A DNA stretch of 31,720 nucleotides from Pseudomonas paralcaligenes (lineage in GTDB: Bacteria > Pseudomonadota > Gammaproteobacteria > Pseudomonadales > Pseudomonadaceae). The stretch is taken from the NCBI RefSeq assembly GCF_019655855.1, contig NZ_BPFX01000032.1, positions 1 to 31,720 of the forward strand. The letters are read 5' to 3'. The notes under the pieces are model-generated. The model was given only the letters and a program-made list of their open reading frames with translations, had not been told where the DNA came from and did not search any database. Positions 1-5,447 of the stretch are shown here, one piece after another; the stretch's first letter is position 1; each line of letters opens with the position of its first letter. The translations under genes were made by a program, and so were the position numbers.

Positions 1-335
1 TGCTGGGGCGGTCTGCGGGCCAGGGTTGTTGGGGTGTGGTGGCCGTCCATGGCCAGGATGGCGACAAGGGCGAAGGCCAGCGGTGAGACGATGCCTCGAC
101 GGAATGCCTCGAGGCAGGTTCCGCGAACCGATCTCTGCATGCCCAGCTTGAAGCGGGCATCGTCGAGCCGGTCTTTCACCGTTCCCGGGGAGACACCCAT
201 GTGGCGGGCAATCTCTTTCATCGTCAGGTCTTTGCAGGCGTACATCAGGGCTTCGAGCTGACGACGGGGAAGGCCTGCGTCGAGCCGGCCTCGAAGGCCG
301 TCAAGCTCAATCGTGTTGTTCATCTTCGGGTCCAT
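1..335 (-). CDS. LuxR/GerE-type HTH regulator, first gene of the leftward early operon (partial)
   Basis: The reading frame starts at an ATG at 335 and runs off the left edge; 111 codons are visible. A GerE-type helix-turn-helix lies at about residues 25-75, with the pattern LTMKEIARHMGVSPGTVKDR followed by a conserved KLG. That pattern is typical of the DNA-binding domain of LuxR-family regulators. No autoinducer or receiver domain precedes it, so this is a stand-alone DNA-binding protein. After residue 84 the chain becomes hydrophobic (PLAFALVAILAM), possibly a membrane-associated tail. The start at 335 has GGGAAA upstream on the minus strand; an in-frame ATG at 323 is the alternative. It is the first gene after the predicted leftward promoter, the place of N in lambda-like phages, so it may be a delayed-early or late regulator (inference). 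Confidence 0.75.
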   Translation of the reverse strand, partial: MDPKMNNTIELDGLRGRLDAGLPRRQLEALMYACKDLTMKEIARHMGVSPGTVKDRLDDARFKLGMQRSVRGTCLEAFRRGIVSPLAFALVAILAMDGHHTPTTLARRPPQ

Positions 336-350
336 CTGTTGATTTCCCGT

Positions 351-372
351 CAGCCCCTCGCGAGAAGGGCTG
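351..372. promoter_or_regulatory. Inverted repeat upstream of the LuxR-type gene
   Basis: CAGCCC (351-356) and GGGCTG (367-372) are perfect 6 bp arms enclosing an 8 bp palindrome CTCGCGAG (357-364). It lies 16-37 bases before the start of the leftward gene, in its transcribed leader. It could be an mRNA hairpin or an operator; the sequence does not decide between them. Confidence 0.35.
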
Positions 373-552
373 CCAGTGAAATCGTGTCTTGTCACTCACT
401 GCACCCAGCACGGGTCATTCGCTCAGTTCGGTCAGCACCTCGCCAGATTCAGCCCCTCATTGGCCTTCACCTGGCGCCGGTCGCCGTGTGGGCGCAGCGG
501 TTTGTTCCATCGGTTTTCTGCCCTCCCACCGGTGGTGCCGGGAGTGACCTAA

Positions 553-598
553 CCGGCTGGGCCGGGTAGTCGTTCATGGCGCAGATTCTTAAAGAGCG
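553..598 (-). promoter_or_regulatory. nut-like site (boxA plus hairpin) in the leftward leader
   Basis: Read on the minus strand, CGCTCTTTAA (598-589) closely matches the boxA core of lambdoid nut sites and rRNA leaders. About 23 nt downstream the RNA can form a short hairpin CCGGC-CCA-GCCGG (565-553) in the place of boxB. The pair sits about 55 nt after the predicted start of the leftward transcript. A boxA binds NusB/S10 in antitermination. The hairpin lacks a typical GNRA-like boxB loop, so a lambda-type N protein is not implied. The rest of the 336-772 gap holds the promoters and operators listed separately and no supported gene. Confidence 0.45.
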
Positions 599-658
599 TT
601 CCGGGATCACCCGAGGCCTCTCGGCCTGGCCGGCGGTGTTCTGCTCGGCTTGGGATCG

Positions 659-687
659 AATATAAGCACGCTTATTTGTCGTGTCAA
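659..687 (-). promoter_or_regulatory. Leftward early promoter (PL-like)
   Basis: On the minus strand there is a consensus -35 TTGACA (687-682), a 17 nt spacer and a -10 TATATT (664-659). Transcription would start near 652 and run left into the LuxR-type gene. Both hexamers lie inside or against the two palindromic operators at 659-703, so repressor binding should block polymerase. This is the PL arrangement of lambdoid phages on an unrelated sequence. Confidence 0.8.
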
Positions 688-703
688 TAAGCGTGCTTAT
701 ATT
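659..703. promoter_or_regulatory. Left operator region: two CI/Cro-type operators
   Basis: Two 18 bp arms, AATATAAGCACGCTTATT (659-676) and AATAAGCGTGCTTATATT (686-703), are perfect inverted copies separated by 9 bp. Each arm is itself a palindrome ATAAGC-NN-GCTTAT (662-675 and 687-700), so each is a natural dimer site. Centre-to-centre spacing is 25 bp. The 16-mer at 661-676 is identical to the one next to cro at 4335-4350, which links both regions to one repressor. They overlap the leftward promoter and lie upstream of the LexA-controlled rightward gene. Confidence 0.85.
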
Positions 704-740
704 TTGTTTTAGATGTGGCGGGTGGGGTGGTGCTGGATTA

Positions 741-756
741 CTGTATATACATACAG
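741..756. promoter_or_regulatory. LexA (SOS) box
   Basis: CTGTATATACATACAG matches the gammaproteobacterial LexA consensus CTG-N10-CAG and is close to the form common in Pseudomonas. It ends 16 bp before the start codon of the DUF1654-type gene, where it would cover the promoter -10 or start site. SOS-induced rightward transcription of 773-1398 is therefore predicted. Confidence 0.85.
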
Positions 757-772
757 CAACAAGGAGGCCGCC

Positions 773-1081
773 ATGGCAAAGAAGAAGTCCCCGCAACAGC
801 CCCGCGAAGTGAGCCCGCTGGAGAAGCTGGGCCTGCGTGCGTCAGCGATGATCAATTCACCCAAGGCCCAGGCAGATCACCGAGTCGTGATCCATCGGCT
901 GGACACAGACCCAGATGACGCCTGGCTCGGATTGATCGATCTGCTGCGAGAGACGGACGGGATCAGCGTCGAGGTGAGCGAAGACCAATCGCTGGTCGTG
1001 ACCTGGGGCGAGACATCCGACGATGACCGGCGGATAGAGGATGGTGCGCTGCAGGCGGCGGATGAAGAGGCGCCGTTGTAG
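773..1081 (+). CDS. DUF1654-family protein, SOS-controlled
   Basis: A 102-residue soluble protein. The ATG at 773 was chosen because a perfect AAGGAGG (761-767) sits 5 bases upstream. The N-terminal part, with EKLGLRASAMINSPKAQ at about residues 15-31 and RVVIHRL at about 37-43, fits the DUF1654 family, which is common in Pseudomonas chromosomes and phages. The biochemical role of the family is not established from anything visible here. The C-terminus is acidic and probably disordered. A LexA box directly upstream predicts DNA-damage induction. The next gene is the umuDC relic, so the pair looks like the remains of a longer SOS operon. It lies between the left operator and the rex-like genes and is convergent with the latter. 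Confidence 0.75.
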   Translation: MAKKKSPQQPREVSPLEKLGLRASAMINSPKAQADHRVVIHRLDTDPDDAWLGLIDLLRETDGISVEVSEDQSLVVTWGETSDDDRRIEDGALQAADEEAPL

Positions 1082-1119
1082 GACGGGAAGGAGAGCAAAT
1101 TCAGTAGCGGGCCAGCGTC

Positions 1120-1398
1120 ATGGGTAATGCAATCATCATCGGGCCGCTGGCCCAATCATCAACTGAACTGCCGTTCTATTCGGACTATGTGCCGGCCGGG
1201 TTCCCGAGCCCGGCACAGGACCACCTGCAGCAGAAAATCTCCCTCGACGAGCTGCTGAACATCAACGCCAGGTGGGGCAGGGGAACGCTACGACCTGCAG
1301 CGGTGCCGGCCACCCCCGAATGGGGCATGCATAGGGAGATGATCAGCCCGAGCTACACAACTAGAATGGATGAGCTGTGGCAGGTGGCGTGCCGGTAG
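1120..1398 (+). pseudogene. umuD'-'umuC fusion relic
   Basis: This 92-codon open frame has two unrelated halves. Residues 1-47 match the start of UmuD-type S24 proteins: LPFYSDYVPAGFPSPAQDH, with the Ala26-Gly27 self-cleavage position, then ISLDELL. Residues about 48-92 match the extreme end of UmuC (Y-family polymerase V subunit): INARWGRGTL, then W-G-M-x-R-E-M-x-S-P-S-Y-T-T-R. The UmuD peptidase domain and nearly all of UmuC are missing. The simplest reading is one in-frame deletion of roughly 1.5 kb at about position 1260. The ATG at 1120 has only a weak ribosome site. It follows the DUF1654 gene by 38 bp under the same LexA box. Polymerase activity is excluded; whether the short fusion is made or does anything is unknown. 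Confidence 0.8.
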
Positions 1399-1407
1399 GT
1401 GCGGAAA

Positions 1408-1995
1408 TCATTTTCCGTGTTCAATCACTTTGCCATAGCCATCAGGCAGTTCAGGGGAAACATTGGCTGCCTTACTCTGAATATCTTCCTTTCTGTCCTT
1501 TGCTGCTCTATTGGCAGATTCAAGGACTAGCTCTACGCGTAAGTTATGCAAGGAAAGCATTCCGCTAAGCAATCCCACCATTTTCAGCATAACAAAGCTG
1601 ATTATTGCAGCTATAAGAAAGCAGCTGATATTCGCGGCTGTCAGGAAATACCAAGAGAACTGCGATTCAATAATTGATTTAGTAGAGGCAGAAAGAAAAA
1701 TAACGAAAATTAGAGCAAGGATAGTGGCTACTAGCAGCCCGGCCCAATAATGCTGCTGGTTAGTCAGGGACCTGGCCAATCTTCCTGCTTCAATAGGGGT
1801 CAATCGGTCGGATTGGATGAAGTTTGCGGTAATTGGCATAACCTGCATTAATGAGGCGGCAATGAATCCGAGAAACGCAATAAGTCCTTCTTTCATGTCG
1901 TACCATAAAGAAAGGTCTGTATGAATTGCGGCCGCCATGCCGGATACGAATGGAATGGCAATAGATAGAAATACTCTAAATGGCGGTCGCAGCAT
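1408..1995 (-). CDS. RexB-like four-helix membrane protein
   Basis: A 195-residue protein with four predicted membrane helices at about residues 8-25, 37-60, 84-103 and 115-137, then a charged C-terminal tail of about 50 residues. Lambda RexB is also a small four-helix inner-membrane protein, thought to act as an ion channel triggered by RexA. The resemblance is one of topology and gene order, not obvious sequence identity. The ATG at 1995 lies only 6 bases after the stop of the RexA-like gene, which suggests translational coupling. The gene is much more AT-rich than the rest of the window and uses many A/T-ending codons. It is convergent with the umuDC relic, whose stop is 9 bases away. A different membrane-effector abortive-infection family remains possible. 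Confidence 0.6.
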   Translation of the reverse strand: MLRPPFRVFLSIAIPFVSGMAAAIHTDLSLWYDMKEGLIAFLGFIAASLMQVMPITANFIQSDRLTPIEAGRLARSLTNQQHYWAGLLVATILALIFVIFLSASTKSIIESQFSWYFLTAANISCFLIAAIISFVMLKMVGLLSGMLSLHNLRVELVLESANRAAKDRKEDIQSKAANVSPELPDGYGKVIEHGK

Positions 1996-2001
1996 TGCTG
2001 T

Positions 2002-3063
2002 CTACTCGGTAATTTTGCCATTTGCAACTAGCGTAGAATATGCCTCAATGGTAGCACGTAAAACATCTGCTGGATCTAGCAAAGAACCAATGATTTCATT
2101 CTCACCATCAAGTGCTTTGATCAATTTTACGGATGCATTGTGATGAAGACGAATAGACCCATCACTCCCAACCTTACCGCCCTTTGCTTTAACCTGAAGC
2201 TGGCTGTCAGGCAGATTCCGAAGCCCTGTTTCAAGTTGAGTTAAAGCAACCCGATCAACCTTTCTCTTGCGTGTCTTGAATCCTATATGCACCTGAACAT
2301 TCAGCTCGGCGTCAGGCGGCACAGACTCCATAAGGGAAGCCACATTCGCTTCACCGCCAAGAAGTTCAGACAGGATTTTTCTGGCAGTTGCCCATCCTGT
2401 GGTTCTGCCAGTATCTATCTGGCCATGCTGAGTAACCTCGCTAACCTTCTCAACAATAGTGTCTGTGGGTTCGCTTTCGCTTGATAATGGTGGCGGGGTA
2501 GCAACTCCGCCAATGACTATCTCCTGGATATCAGCAAGCTCCCCTCCGACATCTTCAATATCGAACTTGGAGGTTAGAGTTACATTGTTTGTGCTTCCAA
2601 GGATGCTAGATTTGTTCTGCAGAAGCCATGTTAGGTATTCCTCTAGCTCAGCTGTTTTTAGAGAAAGACTTTGCAAAACGAAAGCATGATCGTCCTTGAT
2701 CATCCAAAACATCTGTGAGTGAACGTATTCTGATTGCTCTGGTGCTTTTAGTTGCTGAACTGGGACTGAGGATGCTTTCTGGTCTGCAGTTTGTGCCAGC
2801 GCTTGAAGATGCCCTTTCGAGAAATGAAGAATATCGCCGAAGACGAAGCCAAATGTGTCCGCAGAATCTTGATAAAGATTGACAAAGTAGTTGTCTGTCC
2901 CGACTTCGCGCAGACGCTCCAAATAGCGATGCTTGAGTTGAATTCCACCGTCAATTGGGTAATCCATTGCGGAGCGAATCATCTGCTCAAGTGAGTATTT
3001 TATGCCGTCAGGGCGTATAAATTTTCGATAATGAACTGTAACCGACTTTCTTTCGCTAGCCAT
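2002..3063 (-). CDS. RexA-like sensor protein of a putative exclusion system
   Basis: A 353-residue soluble protein. From memory of lambda RexA (about 280 residues) the layout is parallel. At about residues 115-150 a segment FWMIKDDHAFVLQSLSLKTA leads into an aromatic helix. At about 225-300 a segment with KILSELLGG and a basic KTRKRKVDRVAL leads into VKAKGG...IRLHHNASVKL, much as in the C-terminal half of RexA. Identity is low and needs a profile search. RexA is the intracellular sensor that activates RexB when a second phage infects. The start at 3063 is supported by GGGGAG nine bases upstream. The gene follows the CsrA-like gene by 70 bp and has its own candidate promoter there. Base composition is clearly AT-rich compared with its neighbours, which suggests separate acquisition. 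Confidence 0.55.
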   Translation of the reverse strand: MASERKSVTVHYRKFIRPDGIKYSLEQMIRSAMDYPIDGGIQLKHRYLERLREVGTDNYFVNLYQDSADTFGFVFGDILHFSKGHLQALAQTADQKASSVPVQQLKAPEQSEYVHSQMFWMIKDDHAFVLQSLSLKTAELEEYLTWLLQNKSSILGSTNNVTLTSKFDIEDVGGELADIQEIVIGGVATPPPLSSESEPTDTIVEKVSEVTQHGQIDTGRTTGWATARKILSELLGGEANVASLMESVPPDAELNVQVHIGFKTRKRKVDRVALTQLETGLRNLPDSQLQVKAKGGKVGSDGSIRLHHNASVKLIKALDGENEIIGSLLDPADVLRATIEAYSTLVANGKITE

Positions 3064-3086
3064 TTAGATCATCTCCCCTAGTCGCC

Positions 3087-3116
3087 AAAATAGGTGGCGT
3101 GTCGACTGTAGATCAA
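3087..3116 (-). promoter_or_regulatory. Candidate promoter for the rex-like pair
   Basis: On the minus strand TTGATC (3116-3111), an 18 nt spacer and TATTTT (3092-3087) form a moderate sigma-70 match in the gap between the CsrA-like and RexA-like genes. It would allow the rex-like pair to be made independently of cI. Lambda similarly has an extra promoter for rexB. The match is not strong enough for certainty. Confidence 0.3.
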
Positions 3117-3133
3117 TATGCGCGCAAGTTAAT

Positions 3134-3352
3134 TTATAATGATTGAATATTTTGAGAGCACAGTTCAGCTCTCATTGTTTCAACATCCGGTGGCGCCGTA
3201 ATGGCGAGCCCGGCCCTCCTGTCAGTGATGTCCGACAGAGTGATCGTGATCCCATCTGCCAACTGATCCAGGACCTCCTGAGGATCAGCCCCAGGATTCA
3301 TGCTCAGATGGATCGTCTGGCCGACTCGGCGGTGAAGGATGAGATTGCCCAT
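3134..3352 (-). CDS. CsrA/RsmA-like RNA-binding protein
   Basis: A 72-residue protein. The start LILHRRVGQTIHL aligns with the first strand of CsrA (LILTRRVGETLMI in typical members). After an insertion of about 12 residues, ITITLSDI...RAGLAITAPPDVETMRAEL aligns with the remaining strands and the C-terminal helix, including the conserved A-P and R-x-E. CsrA dimers bind GGA motifs in mRNA leaders and block or protect translation. The insertion between strands 1 and 2 is unusual for the family. The start is firm, with AAGGAGG five bases before the ATG at 3352. It lies 30 bp after cI and ahead of the RexA-like gene, so it should be expressed in the lysogen. Its target could be host mRNAs or the GGGGAG ribosome site of the RexA-like gene (inference). 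Confidence 0.75.
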   Translation of the reverse strand: MGNLILHRRVGQTIHLSMNPGADPQEVLDQLADGITITLSDITDRRAGLAITAPPDVETMRAELCSQNIQSL

Positions 3353-3382
3353 GAACGCCTCCTTGCGTCAGGTGGAGTGAAG

Positions 3383-4276
3383 CTACGCCTTTTTCCCGTT
3401 CCAGATGTACAGCACCTTCCCGTGCACGTAGATGTCCTCCGGGTCCACCGTGTCGCTGTCATGCGGTCGGCAGTCCGAGATGATCTTCAGCTTGCCGCCG
3501 GCCGCCTTGTGTAGGCGCTTGATGAACAGGTGATTGTCCCAGGTGATCACGTAGATTCCGTCGTCTTGGTAGGAGGTGATGCCCCGATCCACGACGACAG
3601 GATCCTTGTCCTGGATCGTCGGCGCCATGCTCTGGCCCCAGCCGGTGATGATCGCAAGGTTGGAAGGGGAGGTGATTTCCAGGCCAAGCCGACCTAGCTC
3701 AGAGCCCGCAACAACCATGTTGCGGACGAACTCCACGTACTCGCCGACCACCTGGCCATGACCCATCGAGCCGCGCACGTTGTACTGCGGGATTAGAACG
3801 TCACCATTTACAACTCGCGCAGAGCGGGAGAAGTCGGCTGGCAGGACGGCGCCGCTAACTGGCTCGACTGTAGGCTCCTCTTCGGCGGCGCGTAGCAGGC
3901 GTTCGCGAGCCTCAGCGGGGAGCGCCTTTCCAGCCTTCGACTCGAGCATCATGCGAAAAAGGTCAGCGGTGCTGCTGGCTTTCTCTGGGAGCTTGTTGCC
4001 AGGAGCGGCCTCAAGCTCAGCTTCTGCCTCGGCCTGGTCGAGCATGGCGTCGTAGTCAGGCACATGCGAAAGCATCTCTCCCTCTCCGGTATCAAGCCAG
4101 ACAGGGTTAACCCGACAGATGGTGGCAAAGCGCACAAGATGGGCGCTCTGGGAATTCTTGCCTGTCTCAATTTGGGAAATAAGAGGCTGTTCAACCCCCG
4201 CCTTCTCCGCGAGTTCGGCCTGCTTTAGTCGGGCATGGTTCCGCGCCATCTTCAGGCGCTGCGCAAGTGTGGTCAT
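3383..4276 (-). CDS. cI: CI-type prophage repressor (HTH plus S24 peptidase)
   Basis: A 297-residue repressor. An XRE helix-turn-helix occupies residues 1-65 (KQAELAEKAGVEQPLISQIE). A variable linker follows, then an S24 LexA-like domain at about 160-297 with the nucleophile Ser216 in GWGQSMAPT and the general base Lys253 in FIKRL. RecA-stimulated self-cleavage is therefore expected, probably near GSMGHG (169-174). The start at 4276 was chosen because the HTH fold begins there. The open frame extends 18 codons further upstream, but that stretch overlaps the operators. There is no ribosome site, and the predicted promoter places the mRNA start within a few bases of the ATG, so the message may be leaderless as in lambda. 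It heads a leftward operon with the CsrA-like and rex-like genes and faces cro. Confidence 0.93.
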   Translation of the reverse strand: MTTLAQRLKMARNHARLKQAELAEKAGVEQPLISQIETGKNSQSAHLVRFATICRVNPVWLDTGEGEMLSHVPDYDAMLDQAEAEAELEAAPGNKLPEKASSTADLFRMMLESKAGKALPAEARERLLRAAEEEPTVEPVSGAVLPADFSRSARVVNGDVLIPQYNVRGSMGHGQVVGEYVEFVRNMVVAGSELGRLGLEITSPSNLAIITGWGQSMAPTIQDKDPVVVDRGITSYQDDGIYVITWDNHLFIKRLHKAAGGKLKIISDCRPHDSDTVDPEDIYVHGKVLYIWNGKKA

Positions 4277-4285
4277 GAAGCCAAA

Positions 4286-4312
4286 GCTATAAGTCGACTT
4301 ATGCACTTGCAA
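4286..4312 (-). promoter_or_regulatory. Candidate repressor-maintenance promoter (PRM-like)
   Basis: On the minus strand the palindromic hexamer TTGCAA (4312-4307) could serve as -35, with TATAGC (4291-4286) as -10 at a short 15 nt spacing. Transcription would begin near 4279, essentially at the cI start codon. The poor spacing suggests dependence on activation. The operator at 4288-4303 covers the -10 and would give autorepression. Confidence 0.4.
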
Positions 4313-4350
4313 ATAAGCCTTCTTATTCATAGGATATAAGCACGCTTATT
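4288..4350. promoter_or_regulatory. Right operator region: three CI/Cro operators
   Basis: Three palindromes share half-sites ATAAG...CTTAT: ATAAGTCGACTTAT (4289-4302), AATAAGCCTTCTTATT (4312-4327) and TATAAGCACGCTTATT (4335-4350). Their centres are 24 and 23 bp apart, two helical turns, like lambda OR1-OR3. The cro-proximal site is identical over 16 bp to the one at 661-676. The array lies exactly between the divergent cI and cro genes and overlaps the promoters of both. Confidence 0.9.
4307..4335 (+). promoter_or_regulatory. Rightward early promoter (PR-like)
   Basis: TTGCAA (4307-4312), a 17 nt spacer and TAGGAT (4330-4335) form a sigma-70 promoter whose start (about 4342) falls inside the cro-proximal operator. 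The spacer contains the middle operator, so CI at these two sites would block it. It drives cro and the replication genes. Confidence 0.65.
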
Positions 4351-4365
4351 TTGAGGCATGAGTAC

Positions 4366-4572
4366 ATGAGCGCCATCCAGAAGTTGGTCGACCATTTTGG
4401 CGACCAGACCAGGACGGCCAAGGCGCTGGGCGTTTCCCAGGCCGCGGTTTCGTACTGGCTAGCCGGCATCCATACCATTTCCGCAGAGCACGCATTCAAG
4501 GCTGAAGAAATCACTGAAGGCCTCGTAACCGCGAAGGAGTTGTGCGCTCGGGAGAAACCCCGTGTCGCCTAA
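4366..4572 (+). CDS. cro: Cro-like repressor
   Basis: A 68-residue protein with a helix-turn-helix at about 14-35 (TRTAKALGVSQAAVSYWLAG), typical of the Cro/YdaS group. It is divergent from cI and the first gene of the rightward operon. The ATG at 4366 is preceded by GAGG (4353-4356). A TTG at 4351 in the same frame is less likely because it lies within the operator. It presumably binds the same operators as CI with reversed preference and commits to lytic growth (family knowledge). Confidence 0.85.
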   Translation: MSAIQKLVDHFGDQTRTAKALGVSQAAVSYWLAGIHTISAEHAFKAEEITEGLVTAKELCAREKPRVA

Positions 4573-4610
4573 CTACCGGCGCCGATCCAGCCGACACCAA
4601 GGATAACGTC

Positions 4611-4949
4611 ATGAACAGACACGAACGAAAGCTGGCCGCGCTGAAGCGGAACCTGGGGCGGAGGGGCGAGCGCGCCCACCTCGCATTCCTCATGGAAGCC
4701 ACCGCGAAGAGTTTCCTGGGCGCGGGGCGGGGAATTGGCGAGCGTCGAGCCAAGCAATCCGTCTGCACAGGCTCGGCGGAACTGACCAGCCACGAAACAG
4801 TGGTGGCGGAAGAAATGTTCCGCCAGGCCTTTCCGATCCTGGTCCAGCAGACGCCGATCAGTGAGATCAGGAAGGCGGCAACAGAAACGGTCGCCGCTTT
4901 GAGGGACGGCCTGATCTCTATCCGGGCAGAGAGCGGTAGTAAGCCGTGA
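4611..4949 (+). CDS. Hypothetical early protein downstream of cro
   Basis: 112 residues, not recognised. The ATG at 4611 has AAGGAT upstream. The first 40 residues are strongly basic (RHERKLAALKRNLGRRGERAH) and look helical; the rest is mixed helix with no transmembrane segment. It occupies the place of cII in lambdoid phages but shows no clear CII helix-turn-helix. Its last 32 bases overlap, tail to tail, the antisense gene at 4918-5121. It belongs to the rightward early operon. Function unknown. Confidence 0.6.
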   Translation: MNRHERKLAALKRNLGRRGERAHLAFLMEATAKSFLGAGRGIGERRAKQSVCTGSAELTSHETVVAEEMFRQAFPILVQQTPISEIRKAATETVAALRDGLISIRAESGSKP

Positions 4950-5121
4950 GTTTCTCGTGGATATCGATCATTGCCTTCGCTATCCCATCCGATCGGGTCG
5001 GGCTGTTGATTAGCCCGGCCTCGCCGCTGCCGAAGGCTCCTGAATTTACAAGCGCAATCAGTACTTCCTGGGCAGCCATTTCTGGGGCGGCAGAGGGTGG
5101 GGTGGTAGCGGTTTGAGTCAT
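4918..5121 (-). CDS. Small antisense gene in the early operon, unknown function
   Basis: A 67-residue protein on the strand opposite its operon. It is supported by a very strong ribosome site, CAGGAGGT ending four bases before the ATG at 5121. The N-terminus is Thr/Ala/Pro-rich; then come a helix (QEVLIALVNSGAFG) and a C-terminal helix (IAKAMIDIHEKLTAYYRSL). No membrane segment or known domain is seen. Its 3' end overlaps the gene ending at 4949 by 32 bases, so its transcript would be antisense to that gene and possibly to cro mRNA. The promoter would lie at about 5130-5240, where no strong match was identified. Confidence 0.6.
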   Translation of the reverse strand: MTQTATTPPSAAPEMAAQEVLIALVNSGAFGSGEAGLINSPTRSDGIAKAMIDIHEKLTAYYRSLPG

Positions 5122-5237
5122 CGGAACCTCCTGGTTCGCTCTGTTGGGTGAGAGCTTCAGAGGGTAGCAGCGGGGTTCCGACCTTTACAGCGTGGCGCGC
5201 AGCAGGCGTGCCCGCCGATTTGTGGAGATGGAAAACC

Positions 5238-5426
5238 ATGGGAAGTGATCCCGATTTCGTGAAGTTGAACGAGATCAAGGCGCGGTTCGACGACCAAACC
5301 CTTGACCGCATTTTGGAAGCCTGCCGGAAGACCCGGCTGCGCCGCGCCGAACTGGTGCGCCAGATCGTTCTGGACTGGCTCGACGAGAGCGAAGCAAAGG
5401 CTACGGCATCGACTGATGCTGCATGA
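5238..5426 (+). CDS. Ribbon-helix-helix type small regulator
   Basis: 62 residues from the ATG at 5238, which has GGAG 10 bases upstream. A longer GTG-initiated frame from 5148 lacks support. The segment EIKARFDDQTLDRILEACRKTRLRRAELVRQIVLDWL fits one strand followed by two helices, as in Arc/MetJ ribbon-helix-helix DNA-binding proteins. It lies in the early operon and could regulate replication or partition genes. The specific target is unknown. Confidence 0.6.
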   Translation: MGSDPDFVKLNEIKARFDDQTLDRILEACRKTRLRRAELVRQIVLDWLDESEAKATASTDAA

Positions 5427-5447
5427 AGGCCCTCAGGAGGCCCTGTG

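Noticed and set aside
467..796. 109-codon open frame on the minus strand through the leftward promoter and leader
   Set aside because: It spans the promoter, operators and LexA box; no ribosome site precedes its start or the internal ATG at 577 (36 codons), and the sequence is low-complexity. Better read as leader.
1402..1417. CGGAAA-TCAT-TTTCCG inverted repeat between convergent genes as terminator
   Set aside because: Stem is only 6 bp, A/T rich on one side, with no U-tract; it overlaps the stop codon of the membrane protein gene. Too weak to call.
1377..1568. 63-codon plus-strand frame at the end of the umuDC relic
   Set aside because: It overlaps the end of the membrane protein gene, has no ribosome site, and its composition follows the antisense strand.
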